Below are positions 17,504 to 26,101 of a stretch of DNA of 64,000 nt, piece after piece. The translations under genes were made by a program, and so were the position numbers. Each line of letters begins with the position of its first letter. Position 1 is the first letter of the stretch. The notes under the pieces are model-generated. The model saw nothing but the letters and a program-made list of their open reading frames with translations. It did no database searches and had not been told where the DNA came from. Origin of the DNA: Plantibacter sp050587525 (GTDB taxonomy: Bacteria; Actinomycetota; Actinomycetes; Actinomycetales; Microbacteriaceae); the NCBI RefSeq assembly GCF_050587525.1, contig NZ_JBOBFT010000002.1:348999-412998 (forward strand), in the 5' to 3' direction.

Positions 17504-18970
17504 ATGACGACCGATGCGAGCCGACGAAGCCACGATCCACTCGACCGTCCGGCGGACGACCCGCCGACCGACGACCCGCGCGACGATCTCTTCGTCACGC
17601 CGCTCCTCGCATCGCGCGCACCCACATCGGTGTTCCCAGAGCTGGAGCGGGCGCCGCGCGAGGTCTACCAGCTGGTCCACGACGAGTTGCTGCTCGACGG
17701 CGTCTCCCGCATGAATCTCGCCACCTTCTGCACCACCTGGGTGGAACCGGAGGTGCGGAAGCTGATGGACGAGTCGATCGACAAGAACATCGTCGACAAG
17801 GACGAGTACCCGCAGACGGCCGAGCTGGAAGCCCGATGCGTGCGCATGCTCGCCGACCTCTTCCACGCCCCGGAGCCGACGACGACGCTCGGGACGTCCA
17901 CGACCGGATCGAGCGAGGCGGCGATGCTCGGCGGGCTGGCCGCGAAGTGGCGCTGGAAGGCACGCCGGACCGCGGCGGGCGCGTCCACCGCGACCCCCAA
18001 CATCGTGACGGGTCCCGTGCAGGTGTGCTGGGAGAAGTTCGCACGCTACTTCGACGTGGAGATGCGCCAGGCGCCCATGAACACGGGCAACCTCCTCACG
18101 CCGGAGGAGGTGATCGCCCGATGCGATGAGCACACGATCGCGGTCGTCGTCACGTTCGGGCAGACGTTCACAGGCAAGTTCGAGGACGTCGTCGCGATCA
18201 GTGCGGCCCTCGACGACCTCCAGGAGCGGACGGGCCTCGACATCCCGATCCACGTCGATGCGGCGAGCGGCGGGTTCGTCGCCCCGTTCTGCGCACCGGA
18301 CCTCGTGTGGGACTTCCGTCTGCCACGGGTGAAGTCGATCAACAGCTCCGGGCACAAGACGGGCCTCGCTCCCCTGGGCAGCGGATGGGTGATCTGGCGG
18401 GATGCGGCCGATCTGCCGACGGAGCTCATCTTCGACGTCAACTACCTGGGTGGGCAGATGCCGACCTTCAACCTCAACTTCTCGAGGCCGGGAGGGCAGG
18501 TCGTCAGTTCCTATTACAACTTCCTGCGGCTCGGGCGGGAGGGCTACCGGAAGGTGCAGTCGACGCTGTACGCGGTCGCGGGATACCTGGCTCGCGACAT
18601 CGCATCGATCGATCTGTTCACGATGGTCTTCGAGGGCGATCCGCAGCTCGGGATCCCAGCGGTCACCTGGCGGTTGAAGGACCCGGACGGCCCGTTCAAC
18701 CTCTTCGACCTGGCCGAGGCGTTGCGGACGCTCGGCTGGCTCGTGCCCGCGTACACGCTGCCTCCGGCCCAGGAGGAGGTCGCGGTGCAGCGCATCATCG
18801 TGCGGCACGGTTTCAGCCTCGACATGGCGGACCTGCTGCTCGCGGACCTGCGCCGCGCCATCGGGAAGCTCACCGACCGGCCGCCGTCGCGTCCACTCGA
18901 CGAGTCCGAGGGCGGTGGCTTCAACCACAACGCCACGCCCGAGGTCTCCGCGGAGGCGCTGGCGTCCTGA
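17504..18970 (+). CDS. gadB: Glutamate decarboxylase (PLP-dependent)
   Basis: 488 residues from the ATG at 17504, preceded by GGAGGAGGG; upstream in-frame codons overlap the inverted repeat. Hallmarks: TTGSSEAAMLGGLAAKWRWK, the PLP region HVDAASGGFVAPF, and the Schiff-base lysine in NSSGHKTGLAPLG. It converts L-glutamate to GABA and CO2, consuming a proton. No glutamate/GABA antiporter gene is adjacent, so an acid-resistance role is not shown by context. The gene stands alone and converges with a lipoprotein gene. Confidence 0.95.
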   Translation: MTTDASRRSHDPLDRPADDPPTDDPRDDLFVTPLLASRAPTSVFPELERAPREVYQLVHDELLLDGVSRMNLATFCTTWVEPEVRKLMDESIDKNIVDKDEYPQTAELEARCVRMLADLFHAPEPTTTLGTSTTGSSEAAMLGGLAAKWRWKARRTAAGASTATPNIVTGPVQVCWEKFARYFDVEMRQAPMNTGNLLTPEEVIARCDEHTIAVVVTFGQTFTGKFEDVVAISAALDDLQERTGLDIPIHVDAASGGFVAPFCAPDLVWDFRLPRVKSINSSGHKTGLAPLGSGWVIWRDAADLPTELIFDVNYLGGQMPTFNLNFSRPGGQVVSSYYNFLRLGREGYRKVQSTLYAVAGYLARDIASIDLFTMVFEGDPQLGIPAVTWRLKDPDGPFNLFDLAEALRTLGWLVPAYTLPPAQEEVAVQRIIVRHGFSLDMADLLLADLRRAIGKLTDRPPSRPLDESEGGGFNHNATPEVSAEALAS

Positions 18971-19011
18971 GTACGCTGCTCGATGGGTGCGGCGAAACGT
19001 CAGCTCGCCGA

Positions 19012-19104
19012 GCACAACTCCTTCGATTCGACGTTGGCGGCCGGCGCCAAGCCCGGAATTCCGGGGAAGGCTTGCCTGCCGATGTCGGAATTGAAGGAGT
19101 TATG
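19012..19104. repeat. Family B inverted repeat, copy 2, between convergent genes
   Basis: Arms ACAACTCCTTCGATTCGACG and ...TTGAAGGAGTTAT, with inner GGCGGCCGGCGCC and central CCCGGAATTCCGGG. Same design as the copy at 16390. It separates gadB from the convergent lipoprotein gene. Confidence 0.87.
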
Positions 19105-19130
19105 ACGGTCGACCGGAGGGCCAGCCGCGC

Positions 19131-19535
19131 CTACTTGCAGATGGCGTCGATCTTCGCGACGGTGTCCGAGAGGTTCTCCTGCGCGGTGTCGAGGGCGGCC
19201 TGCGTGCCATCGCTCGGCTTCTGCTTGTAGAGGCGGGCGGCGTCGACGAGGGTCCCGACGCGCTCGGCCGTCGTCGAGGAGAGCGGATCGATCTGGCCGT
19301 TGCCGACCTCGTGTGCCGCGGAGACGAACGCGTCACGCGCATCGCTGAGCTTGCCCCAGGCGGCGGAGTCCTCGGTCACCTTCGGCAGGTTCGTATCGAT
19401 CGACGACTTCATCGCGCTCCACGCCGTCTCGAAGTCCTTGCACGCCTGATCCTGGCTGTTCGCACCGAACGAGCAACCGCTCAACGCGACGGCAAGCACG
19501 GCGACGGTCGCGAACGACGTGACGAGACGAGTCAT
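19131..19535 (-). CDS. Small helical lipoprotein
   Basis: 134 residues from the ATG at 19535, with GGAGGGTG upstream. Signal peptide with lipobox ALSGC (Cys21). The mature part is about 110 mostly helical residues (DQACKDFETAWSAMKSSID, AAWGKLSDARDAFVSAAHE) with two cysteines (DQACKDF and the C-terminal DAICK) that could form a disulfide. No named family is recognised; a membrane-anchored extracellular location is inferred. The 219-bp gap upstream of it shows no gene. Confidence 0.75.
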   Translation of the reverse strand: MTRLVTSFATVAVLAVALSGCSFGANSQDQACKDFETAWSAMKSSIDTNLPKVTEDSAAWGKLSDARDAFVSAAHEVGNGQIDPLSSTTAERVGTLVDAARLYKQKPSDGTQAALDTAQENLSDTVAKIDAICK

Positions 19536-19754
19536 CGGAACACCCTCCAGCAGGAATCGGGCGTCGGACGAATGCGCGCCCCGAGACGACGCTAGCAGCG
19601 CACGGGTGGGGAACGGACCAGAATTCCCGGTCCCGATGTCGTGCTCGCGGTGGCGGCGAAGCGATGGCACTTCGGAGACGACGCGGAGAGGATCGTCTGA
19701 GCGATGCCTGCCGATGTCAGGCGCCCGGGAATGCACGGAAGATCCCTCCGCAGC

Positions 19755-20558
19755 TCACTCGTCGTCGCGCGGCCAGGCGTCCACGAAACGGCTGAGGAGT
19801 GTCGCGAACTGCTCCGTCTCCGCCGCCGTGAATCCGCTGAGAGCGGTGGTCACGGCATCGCGACGGCCCCGGTGCGCCTCGTGCAGGATCGCCCTGCCGG
19901 CATCGGTCAGCTGGACGACGCTGCGCCTGCCATCCTGCGGGTCGACCGCACGACGAACGTGCCCGCGTTCCGTCGCCTCCGCGACGAGTCTGCTGGCACG
20001 CGGCTGGTCCACGCCGATCGCCGCCGCGAGCGCACTGATGCCCATGCCCGCGCTCGCACCGCCGCCGGCACCCTCGCCAGCACCGTCGATGGCTTCGAGC
20101 ATGCGGAATCGAGCGGCCTGGCCGAGCGAGCGATCGTGCGGGGTGCGACGGCCGGTGCCGCGCTCGTCGTCGCGGCCGTTGCCGCGCGTGCGGTCGCGAG
20201 TGCGGTCGTGGTCACGGTCATGCCCGTCCGCGTCGCCTTCGGCTCGGCCGTGCTCCGGTTGGTGGTCGCGGCCGTGATGCGGGTCTCCCCACGGGCCGCC
20301 GCGCCGCCCATCGAATCCGCCGGGGAATCCCCCGCGGAAGTCGGGCCCGCCCGGGAAGCCCGGACCTCCCGCGAAACCTGGGCCGCCTCGCCGATGCAGT
20401 CGTCGTCTCGACTGGTCGCGTCGGATCCGCACGAGCGCCTGCTCGATCAGGCCGACGGCATCGGCGGTCCCATCGGCGCTCTCAGCCGCTGGTGCCGAGG
20501 CGTCTGCGGTCGCGTCTGCTGAGTGTTCGCTGGGCGGGTCTTGACGATCGTCGGACAT
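19755..20558 (-). CDS. MarR-family regulator with Gly/Arg/Asp/His-rich insert
   Basis: 267 residues from the ATG at 20558. An N-terminal Ala/Ser/Asp-rich tail is followed by the helix VGLIEQALVRIRRDQ, then a low-complexity insert of about 85 residues (about 52-140; GGPGFAGGPGFPGG, then His/Asp/Arg runs). The MarR winged helix follows (about 160-230: ISALAAAIGVDQPRASRLV, DPQDGRRSVVQLTDAGR) with a C-terminal dimer helix. Most MarR proteins are about 140-150 residues; the excess is the insert. Divergent from the similarly built gene at 20612, sharing a palindromic operator. Ligand and targets unknown. Confidence 0.82.
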   Translation of the reverse strand: MSDDRQDPPSEHSADATADASAPAAESADGTADAVGLIEQALVRIRRDQSRRRLHRRGGPGFAGGPGFPGGPDFRGGFPGGFDGRRGGPWGDPHHGRDHQPEHGRAEGDADGHDRDHDRTRDRTRGNGRDDERGTGRRTPHDRSLGQAARFRMLEAIDGAGEGAGGGASAGMGISALAAAIGVDQPRASRLVAEATERGHVRRAVDPQDGRRSVVQLTDAGRAILHEAHRGRRDAVTTALSGFTAAETEQFATLLSRFVDAWPRDDE

Positions 20559-20583
20559 ACATGTCATTATACATTTACATGTA
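20558..20583. promoter_or_regulatory. Palindromic operator and overlapping promoters between divergent MarR-type genes
   Basis: TACATGT (20558-20564) and ACATGTA (20577-20583) form an inverted repeat around an A/T-rich 12-bp core. Read on the minus strand the core contains TATAAT, a perfect -10. The A/T-rich site is conspicuous in this GC-rich genome and overlaps the start of the minus-strand regulator, fitting autorepression of one or both genes. Confidence 0.72.
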
Positions 20584-20611
20584 ACAAGACATGCAAATGA
20601 AAGAAGACACC

Positions 20612-21499
20612 ATGAACTCCCCAACAGACACTCAGAACCAGTCCCCCACCAGCCCGTCCGCTCAGCGTCCGCTCGGCTACTGGCTGCGCACGATCGACGT
20701 CTCCATGCGCTCAGCGATGCGCGACGCCTTCGCAGAACAGGGCATCGGCCGCCGTTCCTGGCGCACGCTGTCCGTCATCGCCGACGGCGCGAGCACCATC
20801 GACGAGATCGATGCTGCGATGCCGCCCCGCCGCGGACCCCACGGACGCAAGGGACACGAAGGACGCGGCCGTTTCGGCGGTCGAGGCTTCGGCGGTCGTC
20901 CCGAGCACCGCTTCGGCGAGCGCCCCGAACAGGGCTTCGGCGAGCGCCCCGAGCGAGGCGAGCACCCGTTCGCGTCGCCCGAAGACCGCACAGAACGCCC
21001 CGAGCGATCCTTCGGACCGCGAGGCCAGCGCCCGGAGCACCCGTTCGGAGCACGCGGTCAGCACCCGTTCGCCGAGCGAGCCGGACACCCCGACCTCGGC
21101 GGGCGCCCCGGACACCCCGACCGCGCCGGACGCCCCGAGGGCAGCGAACACCCCGACCGCGACCGCCCTGGCCACTGCGGCCCCGAAAGCCGTCGTCGCC
21201 GCTCGACCCAGGACATCGTCGACGAGTTCGTCGATCGCGGCTGGGTCACGACCGAGGACGGCATCGCCCTCACCGATGCGGGTCGCGAGGCACACGCCGC
21301 GCTCCTCACGAAGGTGACCGCGATCCGCTCCACCGTAACGGATGCCGTCTCCCCCGAGGACTTCGCCACCACGATGGCGAGTCTCGAATCCATCGCCCGC
21401 GGCTTCGGCTGGGACGAGAGCACCGCGTCCGAGCGTGGCCCCCGCGGCCGTCGCGAGCACGGCCCCCGCGGACACCGCACTCCCCGTGACGCCCGTTGA
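20612..21499 (+). CDS. MarR/PadR-like regulator with Arg/Gly/His/Pro/Glu repeat insert
   Basis: 295 residues from the ATG at 20612 (AAAGAAG upstream; in-frame ATGs at 20591 and 20597 are less likely). An N-terminal helix-turn-helix half (about 20-65: LGYWLRTIDVSMRSAMRDA, LSVIADGASTIDEIDAAM) is split from the wing/helix half (about 198-265: RSTQDIVDEFVDRGWV, GIALTDAGREAH) by an insert of about 130 residues with repeats such as FGERPE, GEHPF and RPGHPD, and an RG-rich tail. The partner at 19755 has a similar interruption. Function unknown; a DNA-binding role is inferred. Confidence 0.75.
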   Translation: MNSPTDTQNQSPTSPSAQRPLGYWLRTIDVSMRSAMRDAFAEQGIGRRSWRTLSVIADGASTIDEIDAAMPPRRGPHGRKGHEGRGRFGGRGFGGRPEHRFGERPEQGFGERPERGEHPFASPEDRTERPERSFGPRGQRPEHPFGARGQHPFAERAGHPDLGGRPGHPDRAGRPEGSEHPDRDRPGHCGPESRRRRSTQDIVDEFVDRGWVTTEDGIALTDAGREAHAALLTKVTAIRSTVTDAVSPEDFATTMASLESIARGFGWDESTASERGPRGRREHGPRGHRTPRDAR

Positions 21500-21505
21500 C
21501 CACCT

Positions 21506-21566
21506 GCCGAGGTGAGGCTTCCGGTCACTGTGGACGCCACAGGACGACCGGAAGCCTCACCTCGGC
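21506..21566. terminator. 21-bp perfect hairpin between convergent genes (family G)
   Basis: Arms of 21 bp (21506-21526 and 21546-21566; core GCCGAGGTGAGGCTTCCGG) with a 19-bp loop, lying between the convergent MarR-like and MFS genes, starting 6 bp after the former's stop. It would serve both strands; no T-tract. Confidence 0.7.
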
Positions 21567-21591
21567 GGTTCCGCGATCGAGGAGGGGAGGG

Positions 21592-23058
21592 TCAGGGGTT
21601 GGCGGTGCGCGGGATCTTGCGGTCGAAGACGACGAGGGCCGCGATGAGCACACCGATGCCAACGAGCGCCCACCCGAGGTTGTGGATGCCGCCATCGCTC
21701 GCGTGCGTCCCGAATGCGACGGCGAGGATGCTCGACGAGAAGATCGCACCCACATACGTGGACGTGCGGAACAGGCCGGACGCGACGGCGATCGTCTCCG
21801 GCGGACTCTGCAGATAGAGCGTCGCCTGGTTCCCGACCGAACCGAACGCGTAACACCCGAGCAGCAGCGTCATCCCGATCAACAGCACGATGCTCGTGGT
21901 GCTGCCGATCGTGAGCATCACGAGACCAGCGACACCCTGCATGATCCCGCCGACGAGCAGAGCCCATCGCACCCATCCCCGCCGGGAGACGATCCGGCTG
22001 ATGATCGCGGCGGCTCCGGACAACGGGATCAGGATGAGCCCCACCGTCCACGCGCTCAGGCCGCGCCCTTGTTCGAGCCACTGGCTCATCCCGAGGAGCG
22101 CCGAGTAGTTGCCGAGACTGACGAGCCCCGCGCGCAGGTAGGTGCGCTGGAGCGGCAGGTTCTTCGCGAGCATCCGGACGTCGATGAGCGGGCTCGCCGC
22201 ACGACGTTCCCACACGAGCAGCGCCGCGGCGAGGACGACGCAGACGCCCAGGAGCCACCAGATCGGCGTGCGGATCTCCGAGAGGAAGAGGAGCAGCGCC
22301 GTGATCATCCCCGCGAACAGCGCGATGCCCGGCAGATCGAGGGCGGTGATGAGCTGTCCGCGCCCTTCCCTCGGCCGGTCCGCGTCCTTCGGTACACCCG
22401 TGAGCGTGAGGACGAACGTGAGGACGGCGAGCGGAATGTTCACGACGAAGATCGACCGCCAGCCGAACGCACCGACGAGGACACCGCCGAGCGGGAATCC
22501 GAACGTCGCCGTGATCTGCGCCGCGATGGTGAGGTTGCCGAGCACCGACGTCGGCACACCGCCACCGTTCGCATCGGCGCGCTGCCGGATGAGGGCCATC
22601 GCCGTCGGATAGCACGCGGAGGTGCCGATGCCGATGAGCGCCCGCGAGACGAGCAGGACGCCGAACGTGGGGGCGAACGCGCCGATCAGACCTGCGACGA
22701 GGAGGACGACCAGGCCACCGAGGAAGGTGCGTCGCGGACCGAGGAGCGTCGAGACCTTGCCGAGGGTCGGCTGCGCGACCGCGCTCGACAGGTACAGGAC
22801 CGAGATGAGCGCGGCGGTCTTGCCCGCGTCCACGCCGAGGTCCGTGCCGATGCCGACGAGCGCGGTGGCGATCATCGACGAGTTGATCGGGTTCAGAGCC
22901 GACCCGAGGAGGAGCGGCGAGACGAACCGCCAGCCGAACGGGTTGGTTGAGGCCGCCGGAACCATCGCCTGGGCGATCACGTCGGCGGTTCCGTCACCGT
23001 CACCGGCCCCGTCGCCGGCCCCGTCGTCGGCCCCGCGATCGACCGGACCGCGCGTCAC
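21592..23058 (-). CDS. MFS multidrug-type efflux transporter
   Basis: 488 residues with an acidic/Gly N-terminal tail (about 1-35; repeated GDGAGD) then about 12-14 hydrophobic segments. The signature LGKVSTLLGPRRTFLGG matches the loop 2-3 motif, and RALIGIGTSACYPTAMALI resembles motif C-like sequence of drug:H+ antiporters. The start ATG overlaps the stop of the upstream MarR gene by 4 bp, so the two are translationally coupled: a regulator/efflux-pump pair. Substrate unknown. Confidence 0.87.
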   Translation of the reverse strand: MTRGPVDRGADDGAGDGAGDGDGTADVIAQAMVPAASTNPFGWRFVSPLLLGSALNPINSSMIATALVGIGTDLGVDAGKTAALISVLYLSSAVAQPTLGKVSTLLGPRRTFLGGLVVLLVAGLIGAFAPTFGVLLVSRALIGIGTSACYPTAMALIRQRADANGGGVPTSVLGNLTIAAQITATFGFPLGGVLVGAFGWRSIFVVNIPLAVLTFVLTLTGVPKDADRPREGRGQLITALDLPGIALFAGMITALLLFLSEIRTPIWWLLGVCVVLAAALLVWERRAASPLIDVRMLAKNLPLQRTYLRAGLVSLGNYSALLGMSQWLEQGRGLSAWTVGLILIPLSGAAAIISRIVSRRGWVRWALLVGGIMQGVAGLVMLTIGSTTSIVLLIGMTLLLGCYAFGSVGNQATLYLQSPPETIAVASGLFRTSTYVGAIFSSSILAVAFGTHASDGGIHNLGWALVGIGVLIAALVVFDRKIPRTANP

Positions 23059-23600
23059 GGTCGCTGGTCGGCGGTGCGTGCGGCGGAGTCGCCCGGCTCG
23101 TCGACGAGCCGTTTCAGGAGGTCGACGGCGGCTTCGAGCTGCACGTGCTCGGCCGTCGTGAGGTGGGCGTGGATGCTGCGGGACAGCCAGTCCTCGCGTG
23201 CTGCGCGCATGGATCGGATGGATTCGTGCGCGGCCGGCGTGAGCGAGAGGAGCGTCTGCCGGCCGTCACTCGGGTGCGGCGATCCACTGACGTACCCGGC
23301 CGCTTCGAGCGCCGCGATGTTGGCGCCCATGCTCTGCGACCGCACGCCCTCCGCACGGGCGAGTGCGGAGACGGTCGCCGGGCCGCCCGTCTCGAGTCGC
23401 GACATCGCGGCGAGTTGCGATGCCGTCAGCCCGCCCGCAGGGACGTCCTCCCGCATCCGTCGCCGGAGTCTTCCGATGAGCGCGCGCAGCTCGCCAGCGA
23501 TCGCCGCGACCCGCGCCTCCTCAGCAGCCATCCCGAGTTCGGCATCGGCTTCGCCCTCCGCTTCGGTTCCGCTCAGCGCATCCGCCCGTCCTGCATCCAT
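23055..23600 (-). CDS. MarR-family regulator of the adjacent efflux pump
   Basis: 181 residues from the ATG at 23600, which has GGAGGG directly against it; a TTG at 23630 inside a palindrome is an alternative. MarR winged helix at about 60-135 (LTASQLAAMSRLETGGPATVSALAR, with recognition helix VRSQSMGANIAALE, wing PSDGRQTLLSLT). It likely represses itself and the pump gene it overlaps; the 16-bp palindrome at 23615-23656 is the obvious candidate operator. Confidence 0.87.
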   Translation of the reverse strand: MDAGRADALSGTEAEGEADAELGMAAEEARVAAIAGELRALIGRLRRRMREDVPAGGLTASQLAAMSRLETGGPATVSALARAEGVRSQSMGANIAALEAAGYVSGSPHPSDGRQTLLSLTPAAHESIRSMRAAREDWLSRSIHAHLTTAEHVQLEAAVDLLKRLVDEPGDSAARTADQRP

Positions 23601-23614
23601 CCCTCCACTGTACG

Positions 23615-23656
23615 CCAGATCCGAAGGCAACCTTCACAGTTTGCCTTCGGATCTGG
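23615..23656. promoter_or_regulatory. 16-bp perfect palindrome upstream of marR/MFS genes
   Basis: Arms CCAGATCCGAAGGCAA (23615-23630) and its exact complement (23641-23656), loop 10 bp; a third half-like CCTTCGGATGTGG follows at 23661. It is 15 bp upstream of the MarR start and could be its operator. It could equally be the stem-loop that ends the ene-reductase transcript, as both genes run leftwards. Confidence 0.62.
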
Positions 23657-23751
23657 CGAGACCTTCGGATGTGGCAGCGGAGAGAGGACGCAAGGCGCCT
23701 GGGGTCGCCTGGAGCACGACGAGGTCGCACTCAGCCCGGCTGGAACCAGGC

Positions 23752-24951
23752 TCAGGCGCGCGTGAGCTCGTCCCAGCGCGGGTAGTCCGTGTACCCGGCG
23801 GCGCTGTCCGCGTAGAAGGTCGACGGGTCCGGCTCGTTCTCCTGCTGGTCGGCGAGCCACCGTTCGAGGAGATCCGGGTTCGCGATGATCGGACGCCCGA
23901 CGGCGACCGCATCGGCATGCCCGTCGGCGACGTACCCGAGCGCCTCCGCACGCGTGGACGCACGGCTGAAACCGGTGTTCACGATGAACGTGCCGTCGAA
24001 GCGGGCGCGGATCCGCTGGACGAGTTCGCCGTCCGGCTGCGCGTGCAGGACGCTGACGTACGCGATGCCGAGGGGAGCGATGCCGTCGAGGAGCGCGTCA
24101 TAGGTCGCCTCCGTCTCGGCCGGGTCGTCCTCGATGACGTCCAGGATGCCGTGCGTCGGAGACAAGCGCAGACCCACGCGGCCCGCGCCGATCGCCTCGA
24201 CGACCGCGGTCGCGACCTCGATCGGGAAGCGAGCACGGTTGACGGCAGAGCCGCCGTACGCGTCCGTCCGCTGATTGGACGAGGGCGCCAGGAACTCGTG
24301 GAGCAGGTAGCCGTTGGCCCCGTGCAATTCGACCCCGTCGAGGCCGGCCGCGATGGCGTTGCGCGCAGCGGTCACGATCTCCTCGCGCACGATGGCGAGC
24401 TCATCGGTCGTCAGCTCGTGCGGGACCGGATACGGCAGCTTGCCCTCAGGCGTGTGGGTCTGCCCGTCGATTGCGATGGCGCTCGGCGCGACGAGTCGAT
24501 CGGTGCCCGTGATCGCCGGGTGCCCCACCCGACCCCCGTGCATGATCTGCAGCACGATACGACCGCCGGCGGCGTGCACCGCATCGGCGACACCGCGCCA
24601 GCCCTCGATCTGCGCGTCCGTCACGATGCCCGGCTGGCCCGTGTAGGTGCGCGACTCGTGAGTCGGATACGTGCCCTCGGAGACGATGAGGCCGACACTC
24701 GCGCGCTGCGCGTAGTGCTCCGCGACGAGTGCCGTGGGAACGCCGTCCCGACCGGAGCGCAGACGCGTGAGCGGCGCCATCACGAGGCGGTTCGGAAGCT
24801 CGACCGCGCCGACCGTGATCGGAGAGAAGAGGGCGTGCCCTTCGACAGGCTCAGGGACCGGAACCGCGTGCCCTTCGACAGGCTCAGGGACCGGAACCGC
24901 ATGCCCTTCGACAGGCTCAGGGACCGGGGTGGACGATGCGGAGTGGGTCAC
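23752..24951 (-). CDS. Old Yellow Enzyme-type ene reductase with repeat-encoded N-terminus
   Basis: 399 residues. After MTHSASST come three 11-residue copies of VPVPEPVEGHA encoded by the dispersed repeat, then the OYE barrel: LPNRLVMAPLTRLRS, FMN/substrate-binding GGRIVLQIMHGGRVGHP, HGANGYLLHEFLAPSSNQRTDAYGG (with substrate His-Gly-Ala-Asn) and VAVGRPIIANPDL. It reduces activated C=C bonds with NAD(P)H and FMN. The true fold starts at about residue 41 (LFSPITVG), so the repeat stretch is dispensable in family terms. Start overlaps the tetR stop by 4 bp. Confidence 0.92.
   Translation of the reverse strand: MTHSASSTPVPEPVEGHAVPVPEPVEGHAVPVPEPVEGHALFSPITVGAVELPNRLVMAPLTRLRSGRDGVPTALVAEHYAQRASVGLIVSEGTYPTHESRTYTGQPGIVTDAQIEGWRGVADAVHAAGGRIVLQIMHGGRVGHPAITGTDRLVAPSAIAIDGQTHTPEGKLPYPVPHELTTDELAIVREEIVTAARNAIAAGLDGVELHGANGYLLHEFLAPSSNQRTDAYGGSAVNRARFPIEVATAVVEAIGAGRVGLRLSPTHGILDVIEDDPAETEATYDALLDGIAPLGIAYVSVLHAQPDGELVQRIRARFDGTFIVNTGFSRASTRAEALGYVADGHADAVAVGRPIIANPDLLERWLADQQENEPDPSTFYADSAAGYTDYPRWDELTRA
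24838..24928. repeat. Three tandem copies of the PVPEPVEG-encoding repeat inside a gene
   Basis: Core CCTTCGACAGGCTCAGGGAC repeated with an exact 33-bp period (copies at 24838, 24871, 24904). The period is a multiple of three, so the ene reductase frame is kept. Single or paired copies also occur at 28571, 28614, 29683, 42617, 42683 and 44752. Confidence 0.92.
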
Positions 24952-25511
24952 GGATGGTGCCTTTCGGAACGCGGAGCGGTCACTCGGTCGACGGCGTCGA
25001 CGATGAGCTCACGGGTCATGGGTGTGCGATCGAGCGCGACGTGGATCGAGATTCCCTCGATCAACGCGTCCAGCTCACGGGCCGTCACGGGATCGAAGTG
25101 CAGCTCGAGGGCGCGACGGCTCCGTTGCATCCAAGCGTCGGTGAGCGCTCGATATTCCGGATCGCGTGCAGCGAGCGTGTAGAGCTCCATCGTGAGCACG
25201 AGATCGTCCGGTGCGGCGAGGACATCCGATTCGATGATCTCGACGACGGCGATGCGCGCCGAAGCGACATCGCCGGCCTGCCGGAGACGCGCTTCGAATC
25301 GGTCGCTCACCGTCGTCGAGAAGCGCATGAACGCCTCGTGGAGCAGCTCGCCGAGGTCATCGAAGTGGTACGTCATCGAGCCGAGCGGCACGTCGGCCTT
25401 CGCCGCGACCTTCCGATGCGTGGTGCCCGCGACGCCCTGTTCCGCGATCAGCGCGATCGCCGCATCGATGATCCGGTCCCGTCGATCCGGGTCGAAGCGC
25501 CTCGCCGCCAT
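24948..25511 (-). CDS. TetR-family transcriptional regulator
   Basis: 187 residues from the ATG at 25511. N-terminal TetR helix-turn-helix (about 8-55: RDRIIDAAIALIAEQGVAG, RKVAAKADVPLGSMTYHFDD), then a ligand-binding helical domain. The tail ends close to the ene reductase start, overlapping by 4 bp. It probably controls the acetyltransferase-tetR-ene reductase unit; an 18-bp perfect palindrome at the first gene's start codon (26101-26118) is a fitting operator. Inducer unknown, but ene reductase partners suggest an electrophile or quinone. Confidence 0.9.
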   Translation of the reverse strand: MAARRFDPDRRDRIIDAAIALIAEQGVAGTTHRKVAAKADVPLGSMTYHFDDLGELLHEAFMRFSTTVSDRFEARLRQAGDVASARIAVVEIIESDVLAAPDDLVLTMELYTLAARDPEYRALTDAWMQRSRRALELHFDPVTARELDALIEGISIHVALDRTPMTRELIVDAVDRVTAPRSERHHP

Positions 25512-25522
25512 CGTCACCTCGC

Positions 25523-26101
25523 CTAGATCGAGCGGATGACGCGGGCGGGGTTGCCCACGGCCACCGAGTTGCGGGGAACATCCTTCGTCACGACGGCCCC
25601 GGCGCCGATGACCGAGTTCTCGCCGATCGTCACACCCGGCAGGATGATCGCTCCGCCGCCGAGCCACACGTTGTCCTCGATCACGATCGGCTCGGCCGCT
25701 TCGAGCTTGTCGCGTCGCGGCTGCGGGTCGACGGGGTGCGTCGGCGTGAGGAGCTGGACGTTGGGACCGATCTGGCAGTCGCGGCCGATCGTGATCGGTG
25801 CGACGTCGAGGGCGGTCAGGTTGGAGTTGATGAAGGTGCCGTCGCCGATGGTGATGTAGGTGCCGTAATCGACGGCGAGCGGCGGGCGCACATCGACGTT
25901 CTCGCCGAGCGACCCAACGAGGTCGGCGAGGATCGGGCGAGCCGATGCGGGGTCCTGCAGGTACGCGGTCGCGTAGGCGTTCGTGAGGCGCATGCCCCGG
26001 AGCGCTTGCGCCGCGCTGTCGGGGTCGTCGGCGATGTAGAGGTCGCCGGCGAGCATGCGCTCGCGGTTGGTGCGGTCGTCGCCTGCGAAGTAGTCGTTCA
26101 T
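25523..26101 (-). CDS. Maltose/galactoside O-acetyltransferase family (left-handed beta-helix)
   Basis: 192 residues from the ATG at 26101; an ATG at 26119 with AGGAG 11 bp upstream would add six residues. The N-terminal RERMLAGDLYIADDPD is the Mac domain typical of Maa/LacA; hexapeptide repeats follow (ITIGDGTFINSN, ITIGRDCQIGPNV, IVIEDNVWLGGGAIILPGVTI, NSVIGAGAVV), with the catalytic His in LLTPTHPVD. It transfers acetyl from acetyl-CoA to a sugar hydroxyl. First gene of a unit with tetR (11 bp gap) and the ene reductase. Confidence 0.92.
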   Translation of the reverse strand: MNDYFAGDDRTNRERMLAGDLYIADDPDSAAQALRGMRLTNAYATAYLQDPASARPILADLVGSLGENVDVRPPLAVDYGTYITIGDGTFINSNLTALDVAPITIGRDCQIGPNVQLLTPTHPVDPQPRRDKLEAAEPIVIEDNVWLGGGAIILPGVTIGENSVIGAGAVVTKDVPRNSVAVGNPARVIRSI

